Shown piece after piece: positions 1-5,325 of a stretch of DNA of 6,142 bases; position 1 is the first letter of the stretch; the number at the start of each line of letters is the position of its first letter. The stretch comes from Thiomargarita sp. (GTDB lineage: Bacteria > Pseudomonadota > Gammaproteobacteria > Beggiatoales > Beggiatoaceae): NCBI GenBank assembly GCA_023144675.1, contig JAGLFE010000071.1:1-6142 (forward strand). Direction: 5' to 3'. A program made the position numbers and the translations under genes. Under the pieces are notes generated by a model. That model was given only the letters and a program-made list of their open reading frames with translations. It ran no database searches and had not been told where the DNA came from.

Positions 1-2
1 GA

Positions 3-86
3 AGGGTTGGGGGGAGTGAGCAATTACCTTCTTTGATAGCATCCAATAGCGGTATAATAGCAAAAAGATATGTGGGAATACGTTAA
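3..86 (+). other. short open frame at window edge, possible gene end
   Basis: This frame is open from the left edge to a TAA at 84-86 and would encode 27 residues ending in AKRYVGIR. It may be the 3' end of a gene that begins outside the window. The opposite strand is also open over much of this stretch (a frame reading RIPTYLFAIIPLLDAIKEG), so neither coding strand nor product can be decided. I recognise no family. Treat it only as a note that the left edge may hold the tail of a gene. Confidence 0.15.
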
Positions 87-98
87 ATAGCTGACGTA

Positions 99-125
99 GA
101 GTGGGTAAACCAATTTTGCCCACTC
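99..125. repeat. perfect-arm hairpin, REP-like palindrome
   Basis: The left arm GAGTGGGTAAA (99-109) pairs with the right arm TTTGCCCACTC (115-125) across the 5-base loop CCAAT. This makes an 11-bp stem whose only non-Watson-Crick position is one T-G pair. The GTGGG/CCCAC core resembles short palindromic intergenic repeats common in Thiotrichales and some other Proteobacteria; that family link comes from memory and is an inference. No T-tract follows on either strand (AACAAAACAC follows on plus), so an intrinsic terminator is less likely. Confidence 0.5.
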
Positions 126-170
126 AACAAAACACAGTTCCGAAGATTCTGTTACAAATTCAATTACTCA

Positions 171-352
171 ATGAAAACCAACAACGAAGCTCTAAGAAAC
201 GTTTTATCTGCCTATTTAGAATCATTTGATTCAACAAAAATAATTATCAAAGAAAACGAGACCGATAAAACCATAAAAAGCCATGAATTTATTAATGTCT
301 GTCAGTCGAGCTAATTGAAAAAGAAACTACATCGAAAAAATGGCAAATATAG
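171..352 (+). pseudogene. probable remnant of a small gene, frameshifted
   Basis: An ATG at 171 opens a 47-codon frame to a TAA at 312-314 (MKTNNEALRNVLSAYLESFD and onward). Its composition looks protein-like: charged, with amphipathic helical patches. From 311 a neighbouring frame reads LIEKETTSKKWQI and stops at a TAG at 350-352. Joining the two by a single frameshift near 305-314 would give a protein of about 60 residues. No Shine-Dalgarno sequence is obvious before 171. I do not recognise the family. It could instead be an intact 47-residue protein or chance coding; with the truncated frame at 340-426 it suggests decayed accessory genes beside the toxin-antitoxin pair. Confidence 0.3.
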
Positions 353-426
353 AGGGATTTAGAAAATTTAAGAACGCAGTAAGACAAAAGCCTATACCAA
401 TTAAAATACACTCGCATGTAATTTAA
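340..426 (+). pseudogene. truncated 28-codon frame overlapping the antitoxin 3' end
   Basis: An ATG at 340 starts a frame reading MANIEGFRKFKNAVRQ and ending at a TAA at 424-426. It overlaps the preceding remnant frame by 13 bases, as operon genes often do. It also runs 26 bases into the 3' end of the antitoxin gene on the other strand. The first 20 residues look like a natural protein start, whereas the last few codons lie inside the antitoxin gene. One reading is that insertion of the toxin-antitoxin pair cut this gene. The product is unknown, and chance coding is possible. Confidence 0.22.
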
Positions 427-694
427 GACCTAAAGCATTCATAATTTTAAGCACAATATCAAAACTTAACTCATTTTCCCCAGAAAGCACCTTATAAAGT
501 TTTTCTCTTGATAATCCAGTATCTTGTGCTATTTGAGATATTCCTTTTGCCCTCGCTATATCATTCAACGCTTTGACTATAAATGCAACATCCCCATTAG
601 CTTCTTCAAAACAGGCTTCAAGATAAGCAGCAGATTCTTCAGGCGTTCGTAGATGCTCAGCAACATCATAAGGAGTTGTTATCACTTTATTCAT
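401..694 (-). CDS. addiction-module antitoxin, HI1420 family (HTH)
   Basis: This 97-residue protein is the antidote of the toxin-antitoxin pair. It should neutralise the toxin encoded just upstream and bind the operon promoter. The N-terminal part (about 1-50) has the family pattern of a 'TPYDVAEHL' start followed by an acidic 'AAYLEACFEE' helix and a 'GDVAFIVKALNDIARAKG' segment. Residues about 52-90 form an Xre/Cro-like helix-turn-helix (ISQIAQDTGLSREKLYKVLS). The length is typical of the family (95-100). The toxin stop codon lies 10 bases upstream, and the GAGG of its ribosome site overlaps that TGA, so the two are surely cotranscribed and translationally coupled. Toxin-first order is normal for this family. 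The gene looks intact. Confidence 0.92.
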   Translation of the reverse strand: MNKVITTPYDVAEHLRTPEESAAYLEACFEEANGDVAFIVKALNDIARAKGISQIAQDTGLSREKLYKVLSGENELSFDIVLKIMNALGLKLHASVF

Positions 695-704
695 ATTAAT
701 AACC

Positions 705-995
705 TCATAAATTACGTGCTAATTCAAGAGCAGTTTTTATATTCTTAGACTGAGTACTTTTATCTCCTCCAGCCAGTAAAATAATAAGTTTATCGCCCTG
801 TTGTTTAAAATAAACCCGATAACCTGAACCATAAGTAATTCTCAACTCTGAAACGCCCTCACCTACTGGCTTTACATCTCCTGGATTACCTGTTATTAAT
901 CGTTCAATTCTGGCTAAAATTCTAGCTTTAGCTCTAATATCTCTTAAATCATCAATCCATTTAGCATAAACTTTCGTTTTTCTAACTTCAGGCAT
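705..995 (-). CDS. RelE/HigB-like toxin, HI1419 family
   Basis: This 96-residue protein is the toxin of the module, in the RelE/ParE superfamily branch often labelled 'addiction module killer protein' or phage Gp49-like. By family it is expected to be a ribosome-dependent mRNA interferase, but the activity of this copy is inferred. Visible family motifs are 'RARILARIERLITGNPGDVKPVGEGVSEL' (about residues 22-51; note K23 A24), the strand 'LRITYGSGYRVYF' (51-63), and the C-terminal 'LLAGGDKSTQSKNIKTALELA' (73-93). The length is normal and the frame is intact. No clear Shine-Dalgarno sequence precedes the ATG at 995. A possible promoter placing the transcript start only a few bases upstream would make it nearly leaderless. 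It is followed at 10 bases by its antitoxin. Confidence 0.92.
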   Translation of the reverse strand: MPEVRKTKVYAKWIDDLRDIRAKARILARIERLITGNPGDVKPVGEGVSELRITYGSGYRVYFKQQGDKLIILLAGGDKSTQSKNIKTALELARNL

Positions 996-1007
996 TATTA
1001 ATGTGAA

Positions 1008-1055
1008 TTTCTAACGATGAACAATCAACATTGTCAAGAAGTAAATCATTGTCAA
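1008..1055 (-). promoter_or_regulatory. candidate promoter/operator of the toxin-antitoxin operon
   Basis: On the minus strand the 9-base sequence TTGACAATG occurs twice, at 1055-1047 and 1037-1029, exactly 18 bases apart. Each copy contains a consensus -35 hexamer, TTGACA. The second (1037-1032) is followed after 18 bases by TAGAAA (1013-1008), a 4/6 match to a -10 box. This predicts a start near 1001, just before the ATG at 995. The first copy has no good -10 at the right distance, so the direct repeat may instead be an operator for the antitoxin helix-turn-helix. This is a sequence-pattern inference. Confidence 0.4.
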
Positions 1056-1237
1056 ATAAAATAGTACAAACTATATAAAAGTATGAAATAGTGAATATAT
1101 TTAGTTCAAGTGTTACTATTTTGGACATGATAAGTTTTCTTGGATATCAATTCACAATATTTCATTTTCAGTGTCTAAGTGTATTTTTTTACTTTAAAAG
1201 AAAATCGTGAATTCGATACCTTATTTTGCTATTTTAA

Positions 1238-1777
1238 TTAAGATTCGTGATAGAAAAATATTTTATTATCATCAAATACCTCATTCCAAGGTAAATTATT
1301 TTTTTGCCAACCATTACTACCATCAGTAATAGTATATACATTTGTATAACCTGATTTTGCTAATTTATCAACTGCCTTGGCACTGCGATTGCCTTGACGA
1401 CATAATAAAATTATAGTATTTGTTTGATTTAAACTCTTTTTAGCTAAAGCATCAGCAATACCGTGTGTAAAATTTTTATTATATACCATTGTTTTTTTGT
1501 TTTGTTTAATTTTATTGAAAAAAATCGGTACATAAGCATCAATTCCAACTGGCATTCCTTGTTTAATTTTTTCTAAAGTCCGTACATCAACAAATAAAAT
1601 ATTTCTGCCTTGTTTTTCTAGGAAATCTTGGGCTTCGATTGAAGTTAAGTATTTTTCTAAAGTTGTTCTTTTTTTGTTAGGTAATTCTTCTGTTGATGGG
1701 ATTGTAACGCAACCTATAAAAATGCTTATAGTAGCAAATACAATAAAGTGTTGAAAACTGGCTAATTTTAATTTCAT
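1238..1777 (-). CDS. rhodanese-like domain lipoprotein
   Basis: This is a 179-residue envelope protein with one rhodanese domain. Residues 1-22 form a signal peptide (basic start, hydrophobic core) ending in the lipobox-like F20-I21-G22-C23, so Cys23 is probably lipidated; Phe at -3 is a weak lipobox residue. The rhodanese domain covers about 44-165. It begins with 'LTSIEAQDFL', carries the structural 'LFVDVRT' strand (61-67), and has the active loop C126-R-Q-G-N-R131, which fits CxxGxR. It ends with 'YTITDGSNGWQKNNLPW' (148-164), the usual rhodanese C-terminal motif. The catalytic cysteine is present, so sulfurtransferase or sulfur-carrier activity is plausible, but the substrate is unknown. 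It ends 242 bases before the toxin gene start and is not in an evident operon. No clear ribosome site precedes the ATG, but this start fits the signal peptide. Confidence 0.88.
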   Translation of the reverse strand: MKLKLASFQHFIVFATISIFIGCVTIPSTEELPNKKRTTLEKYLTSIEAQDFLEKQGRNILFVDVRTLEKIKQGMPVGIDAYVPIFFNKIKQNKKTMVYNKNFTHGIADALAKKSLNQTNTIILLCRQGNRSAKAVDKLAKSGYTNVYTITDGSNGWQKNNLPWNEVFDDNKIFFYHES

Positions 1778-1800
1778 AATTTTAATTTCATTTTATACTA

Positions 1801-1840
1801 TAAATAAAACAGCTTATAACTTTAAATAGTATTAAGCTGT
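1801..1840 (-). terminator. possible weak intrinsic terminator after the small lipoprotein gene
   Basis: The 8-bp perfect arms ACAGCTTA (1809-1816) and TAAGCTGT (1833-1840) flank a 16-base loop. On the minus strand the stem begins 9 bases after the stop of the 84-residue lipoprotein and is followed by TTTATTTA. The stem has only three G-C pairs and a long loop, so termination may be inefficient, and some readthrough into the rhodanese gene (ATG at 1777) is possible. Confidence 0.35.
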
Positions 1841-1848
1841 ATAAAACA

Positions 1849-2103
1849 TTAATTTACTTCTGGCATAATACAGTCAGCAGTTTCAACTTCTTCATCTGTT
1901 TCAGGACTACGATTAGGTATAATTGTTGTAGCACCTGGAGAGTTAGCAACTTCTTCTACTATTTCTGGTACAATGCAATCGGCATAATCACTAGTTGAAG
2001 GTTCATTATTAGGCATAACATTATTACCATCACAAGATATTAATAAACCACTTATTGCTAATAAAATAAAAGTGGTTATTAAGTTTTTTTTCATAAATTT
2101 CAT
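1849..2103 (-). CDS. small lipoprotein with duplicated ADCI(V/M)PE motif
   Basis: This is an 84-residue predicted lipoprotein of unknown function. The ATG at 2103 is chosen because a GGAG lies 6 bases upstream and it puts a proper signal peptide at the N-terminus. The open frame extends back to 2211, but that would add 36 residues ahead of the signal. The lipobox is L21-I22-S23-C24. Asp25 follows the cysteine; in E. coli Asp at +2 retains lipoproteins in the inner membrane, so this one may face the periplasm from there. The mature part is acidic and low in complexity. It holds two copies of a short motif, ADCIVPEIVEEV (41-52) and ADCIMPEV (76-83), separated by a Pro/Thr/Asn-rich linker. C43 and C78 could form a disulfide. 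I do not recognise a family. A weak terminator separates it from the rhodanese gene. Confidence 0.7.
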   Translation of the reverse strand: MKFMKKNLITTFILLAISGLLISCDGNNVMPNNEPSTSDYADCIVPEIVEEVANSPGATTIIPNRSPETDEEVETADCIMPEVN

Positions 2104-2109
2104 ATTTTT

Positions 2110-2113
2110 CTCC
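2110..2113 (-). promoter_or_regulatory. ribosome binding site that fixes the small lipoprotein start
   Basis: The minus strand reads GGAG, then AAAAAT, then the ATG at 2103-2101. This 6-base spacing is near ideal and argues against the longer frame starting at 2211. A second ATG three codons downstream (2094) is less well placed. Confidence 0.65.
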
Positions 2114-2236
2114 ATAAATAATACTAAATGTTGTGTTTTAATAACAAGGCAAATTAATAATATTAATTTATCTACCCTATTAACTAATCTATAATTGTAA
2201 CTATCTACCAAGTTAAAAAATATGTATAAAATGTAG

Positions 2237-2262
2237 GATGCTGTTGAGGAACTAAACGCATC
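2237..2262. repeat. REP-like palindrome
   Basis: GATGC (2237-2241) plus GTT (2243-2245) pairs with AAC (2255-2257) plus GCATC (2258-2262), giving an 8-bp stem with T2242 bulged and a 9-base loop starting GAGGAAC. The context 'TAGGATGC..GTTGAGGAAC..AACGCATCAATC' resembles a short palindromic repeat widely scattered between genes in Thiotrichales and other Proteobacteria. The family assignment is from memory and is an inference. The copy appears slightly degenerate. The rest of the 254-base spacer between the small lipoprotein and porin genes shows no gene. Confidence 0.45.
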
Positions 2263-2357
2263 AATCGTATTAAAATTTTAATTCTTCACATTTAAAGTTT
2301 AATTGGTAAATAGTTACTTATAATTTCTATAGACCAGTTTTACAAAATTGAAAAAAT

Positions 2358-3575
2358 TTAGAAGTTAAATTTATAATCTAACATAGCCCAATATTTAGTG
2401 GTATCTACACCAAAATCATCACCTTCTTTATAAAAAGCACTTTTTAAGAAAAGATTTAGATTTTTATTAAGCTTACGAACATAAACAATATCAAATTCAC
2501 TACCGTAATCTTTGCCACCATTATCACTTTCAAAATCATGATAAATAGCAATAATACGACCAAATTCCTTATTAATATAACCTAAAACAATACTCGTATC
2601 AACTAAACCATCATCAGGTGTTTTTAAGAATTTATCTGCAAAACCATTCATAGCATGAAGTGTTGCCAATGGTGTATAAAATGCACCACCTTCTGAACCT
2701 TCTTTTTCACCCAGCACTTCATAATCAATACCAAATACGAAATTAGGATGAGTTAATCTTGTACCTAATTTGTAGTAATTAGCTTCATGATCAGGTTGTA
2801 CATCATTCATAGATTCTTCTTCAAAAGTAGCTTTATTTTGGGTAGCATATTCAGCTTCATAGCTAATTTTCATACCATTAGCTATATTAACCTTACCTGT
2901 TGCTCTTAATCCAAAAGTATCATGGATTGAAGATAACATATAACTATAAGCAGTTACTTTAAGAGTAGGCAAAACATTGTAAGAACCATTAAGCAGAACT
3001 GAGTTGGTATCTAATTTTCCATTTTCAGTAATTTTATTCACTCTCTTGACATAAGCACCCGCTAAAGTTAGATTTTTAATGCTTTTGTCGATAACTGCAA
3101 GTAAATCATAAGTTTGCGGCATTTGTCTCCAACCAACATGACCAATAAAACGTTGATTATCTAAACCAAGCATCTTTCTGCCAATAATAATGTTGGTGTT
3201 ACCTGTTTTATAGTCAAAATGTGCTTGAGTCATTCTAGTTTGACTAGGGTCCATGATGACATTATAACCAGTTTGTTCTGGGGCATAATCATCTAAAATT
3301 CCAAAATGACTAACATTATTTGCTTCAATAACAGCAGTTAATTTTTTTACACCAACTATATTATTGAATTTACCACCTATTACGGTTCTAACAGTAAAAG
3401 CTTTGGCTGAGGAATTAGATCCGCCATCAGCATATTCAAAGCGAGGACGTAATTGAGAATATAAAATTGAATCGGAAAATAGTGAGAACCCACTATCTTT
3501 AGAGTCGGCAATAGTTAAAGAAGAAGTTGTACCAAGTATGATACAGGTAGCAAGGCTTAATTTTGAGAATTTCAT
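2358..3575 (-). CDS. outer-membrane porin, alginate-export family type
   Basis: This 405-residue beta-barrel protein probably forms a diffusion channel in the outer membrane. Despite the family name, its solute is unknown. Residues 1-23 are a Sec signal peptide with likely cleavage after T21-I22-A23. Alternating-pattern beta strands fill the rest and the last residue is Phe405, the usual outer-membrane assembly signature (YKFNF). Landmarks I associate with this family are 'LRPRFEYAD' (42-50) followed by 'TVRTVIG' (61-67), 'IGRKMLGLDNQRFIGHVGWR' (131-150), 'FYTPLATLHAMNGFADKFL' (299-317), and the C-terminal 'YGSEFD...TTKYWAMLDYKF'. The length is typical. The ATG at 3575 has an AGGG 8 bases upstream. 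A perfect FNR box lies about 150 bases upstream. No strong terminator follows. The gene is monocistronic as far as can be seen. Confidence 0.82.
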   Translation of the reverse strand: MKFSKLSLATCIILGTTSSLTIADSKDSGFSLFSDSILYSQLRPRFEYADGGSNSSAKAFTVRTVIGGKFNNIVGVKKLTAVIEANNVSHFGILDDYAPEQTGYNVIMDPSQTRMTQAHFDYKTGNTNIIIGRKMLGLDNQRFIGHVGWRQMPQTYDLLAVIDKSIKNLTLAGAYVKRVNKITENGKLDTNSVLLNGSYNVLPTLKVTAYSYMLSSIHDTFGLRATGKVNIANGMKISYEAEYATQNKATFEEESMNDVQPDHEANYYKLGTRLTHPNFVFGIDYEVLGEKEGSEGGAFYTPLATLHAMNGFADKFLKTPDDGLVDTSIVLGYINKEFGRIIAIYHDFESDNGGKDYGSEFDIVYVRKLNKNLNLFLKSAFYKEGDDFGVDTTKYWAMLDYKFNF

Positions 3576-3722
3576 TCTCTTTTCCCTACGTAGAGTTTTA
3601 AATTGTAGTTTAAAAAATATTTATATATTTAACTAAAAAAGTTAATTTATAATTACTTTTTTACAATTTTTATATTAATTATTATTATTAATCAAATATT
3701 TATAATATTCAATTAAACCAAA

Positions 3723-3736
3723 TTGATTTTAATCAA
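3723..3736 (-). promoter_or_regulatory. perfect FNR/ANR binding site upstream of the porin gene
   Basis: The 14 bases TTGATTTTAATCAA match the FNR/ANR consensus TTGAT-N4-ATCAA at every defined position and are symmetrical. The centre is about 154 bases upstream of the porin ATG, and the downstream gene on the minus strand is the porin. Minus-strand -10-like hexamers TATAAA (3704-3699) and TAAATA (3702-3697) lie 18-20 bases past the box, and AATATT (3700-3695) lies at 22. These roughly suit a class II activator position near -40. This would make the porin induced at low oxygen. In 11% G+C DNA a chance match is less improbable, but the two internal G-C pairs are placed exactly. Confidence 0.6.
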
Positions 3737-3842
3737 GTAGTATTATAAACAATAAATAATATAAATAAAACCCAAAAAATATATTTTTGTAAAAAAAATT
3801 AAGGATAAATATTAAATAGCTAAGTTTTTTAATAAGTTAGAA

Positions 3843-3880
3843 ATATTAATTTTTTAAGTTATATTAATATTTTTTAAGCT
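3843..3880. repeat. imperfect tandem repeat (18 + 20 bases)
   Basis: Copy one (3843-3860) is ATATTAATTTTTTAAGTT. Copy two (3861-3880) is ATATTAATATTTTTTAAGCT and differs by a 2-base insertion and one substitution. The copies adjoin directly. It probably arose by slippage in AT-rich DNA. A regulatory role is possible but nothing shows it. Confidence 0.5.
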
Positions 3881-3921
3881 TAATTATAAATTAGCAAATA
3901 ATTATTAATTATTTTATTAAA

Positions 3922-3945
3922 TAGTTGTTATCTTAGTTGTTATCT
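3922..3945. repeat. perfect 12-base tandem duplication
   Basis: TAGTTGTTATCT occurs twice head to tail (3922-3933 and 3934-3945). It lies 16 bases beyond the gspG stop on the transcribed strand. The perfect identity of the copies suggests a recent duplication or a functional pair of sites. Confidence 0.75.
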
Positions 3946-3961
3946 AATTTATGCAACTAAA

Positions 3962-4396
3962 TTACATTTGTGTTGATGTAATCCCAATATCGGTATTATA
4001 TTCTGTACCACCAAGTTTACCGTCTGCGCCAAATGAATATAATGAATATGCTTCTCCATTTTTTCCAGGCGTATCGTATTGATAATGATGATTCCAAGGA
4101 TCTAATGGCACTGCACCTTCTATATAAGGACCTTTCCAAAACTTTTTAATGCTTAAATCAGTTGGTGGTGTTACTAATAAAGTTAAACCTTCATCAAAAG
4201 TGGGATTACGACCAATAGCTAGATATAAAGCACCAATTGCTCCTTTTAGCATTTTAATTTGCACTTTAGCAGATTTATATTTAGATTCATCAACGTGTCC
4301 AAAAAGTTGTGGTCCGACAAGCCCTGCTAGTAATCCAATAATAACTAGAACAACTAGCATTTCTAGTAAAGTAAAACCTTTGTTTAAATATCGCAT
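3962..4396 (-). CDS. gspG: type II secretion system major pseudopilin GspG
   Basis: GspG polymerises into the periplasmic pseudopilus that pushes folded exoproteins through the outer-membrane secretin. The 144-residue length is typical. The N-terminus is a class III signal: short basic leader M1-G7, cleavage expected after Gly7, then F8-T-L-L-E12, with the conserved Glu at +5. The hydrophobic helix runs to about residue 30. The C-terminal part shows the GspG calcium-loop signature 'LDPW' (98-101), 'YSLYSFGADGKLGG' (117-130) and 'TDIGI' (135-139). These features separate GspG from type IV pilins and minor pseudopilins. The ATG at 4396 has only a distant AGG (12 bases upstream). It lies 98 bases downstream of sdhC on the same strand. 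No other gsp genes are present here, so the rest of the machine must be encoded elsewhere. Confidence 0.93.
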   Translation of the reverse strand: MRYLNKGFTLLEMLVVLVIIGLLAGLVGPQLFGHVDESKYKSAKVQIKMLKGAIGALYLAIGRNPTFDEGLTLLVTPPTDLSIKKFWKGPYIEGAVPLDPWNHHYQYDTPGKNGEAYSLYSFGADGKLGGTEYNTDIGITSTQM

Positions 4397-4494
4397 TGTT
4401 TTAATTAACCTGAATAAAAAAATTATTGAAAAAAATATCTCTAATAAAATTAACTAGAATGAATAATTAATATTAAAAATATAGCATAAATAAA

Positions 4495-5160
4495 CTATAA
4501 AAGCAAAACCATAATTGGAATCATGGCAAAACTTGCTGGTATTAAAATAGCAAATAGCACCCCAATTTTTTTTATAAAAGGTGTATATTTTTTATGATTT
4601 AATCCTAATGATTGAAACGCACTTTCAAAACCATGAATTAAATGAAAACTGAGTAATATCATGGCTAAAATATATATAATTGTAAACCACCATTCTTTAA
4701 TAAAAATAGTTTGTACTAGCCACAACATATCTTTATAATTAGTTCCTTGCACTAAAGGAATATCAGCTTGAAATTTATATCTAAACCAAAAATTATGTAA
4801 ATGAATAATTAAAAAAATAAGGATACCCAAGCCAATTAATCCCATATTACGAGAAGCCCATGAACTACTAGCACTTGGATTATTGTAAAAATAATTTTGC
4901 GGACGAGTTTGTTGATTATGTCGTGTAGTTCGCCAAGCAATGTAAAAATGTAATAGAAAACCTAATAGCAAAACCAATTCAATAATGCGTATCATACCTG
5001 TTGTTGACATAAAATGCGTATAAGCATTAAAAGCTACTCCATCATCACCTTTAAATAGAAGAAAATTCCCAGTTAAATGAACGATTAAGAAAGAAATAAG
5101 AAAAAAACCTGTTAAAGCCATTAAAAATTTTTGAGCTACAGAACTTGTGATTATTTTCAT
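4495..5160 (-). CDS. sdhC: succinate dehydrogenase/fumarate reductase cytochrome b subunit, b558 family
   Basis: This 221-residue membrane protein belongs to the di-haem b558 type known from Bacillus, Wolinella and Bacteroidetes, not the SdhC/SdhD pair of E. coli. It would anchor the flavoprotein and iron-sulfur subunits and pass electrons between them and quinone. Five membrane helices are visible at about 12-36, 56-78, 105-127, 157-180 and 197-220. Likely axial haem histidines are H28 ('IVHLTGN'), H71, H120 (or H122) and H173, matching positions His28, 70, 113 and 155 of the Bacillus protein. The family motif 'FHLIHGFESAFQSLG' (172-186) is present. No clear ribosome site precedes the ATG at 5160, but the N-terminus aligns with the family start. 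The gene that follows is gspG, not sdhA/sdhB, which is unusual. It could be frdC rather than sdhC. Confidence 0.9.
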   Translation of the reverse strand: MKIITSSVAQKFLMALTGFFLISFLIVHLTGNFLLFKGDDGVAFNAYTHFMSTTGMIRIIELVLLLGFLLHFYIAWRTTRHNQQTRPQNYFYNNPSASSSWASRNMGLIGLGILIFLIIHLHNFWFRYKFQADIPLVQGTNYKDMLWLVQTIFIKEWWFTIIYILAMILLSFHLIHGFESAFQSLGLNHKKYTPFIKKIGVLFAILIPASFAMIPIMVLLL

Positions 5161-5200
5161 AACTAATGAATGTTGTTTTTAAATAAGAAAATTAGCATAT

Positions 5201-5230
5201 ATTCTAATTCATTTTTTAAATAATATTCAA
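5201..5230 (-). promoter_or_regulatory. candidate sigma-70 promoter for sdhC
   Basis: On the minus strand TTGAAT (5230-5225) and TAGAAT (5206-5201) are separated by 18 bases. The -10 matches TATAAT at 5 of 6 positions and the -35 matches TTGACA at 4 of 6. The predicted start near 5194 gives a leader of about 34 bases before the ATG at 5160. The AT-rich background makes chance matches likely. Confidence 0.35.
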
Positions 5231-5325
5231 TTTGTTTTCAATATTTTGTATTAAAAATAGTAAATATCGTTATTCTATTTAAAATAACAATAAATGACCA
5301 AATATATTATTCAGGAAAAATATTT

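Larger units (their letters stand above)
3601..3960. other. very AT-rich spacer, no gene
   Basis: This stretch between gspG and the porin gene has 40 G or C in 360 bases by hand count (about 11%). It holds no credible open frame on either strand. Within it I can support the FNR box, a 12-base tandem duplication and an imperfect 18/20-base tandem repeat, each listed separately. Many -10-like hexamers occur simply because of composition. No GC-rich terminator stem is seen after gspG. Confidence 0.7.

Noticed and set aside
2118..2147. TTGTTA-18-TATTAT promoter-like pair upstream of the small lipoprotein
   Set aside because: It would start transcription at about 2111, inside the ribosome site, so it is unlikely to be the working promoter.
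2104..2211. 36-codon N-terminal extension of the small lipoprotein
   Set aside because: A good GGAG at the right distance and a clean signal peptide both favour the internal ATG at 2103; the extension would bury the lipoprotein signal.
3586..3593. 8-base palindrome CTACGTAG before the porin gene
   Set aside because: It is short, overlaps the ribosome-site region, and its flanks do not extend the symmetry; chance is sufficient.
4149..4457. 102-codon plus-strand open frame
   Set aside because: It lies almost wholly opposite gspG, whose protein is unmistakable, and its translation has no family features or ribosome site; it is a shadow.
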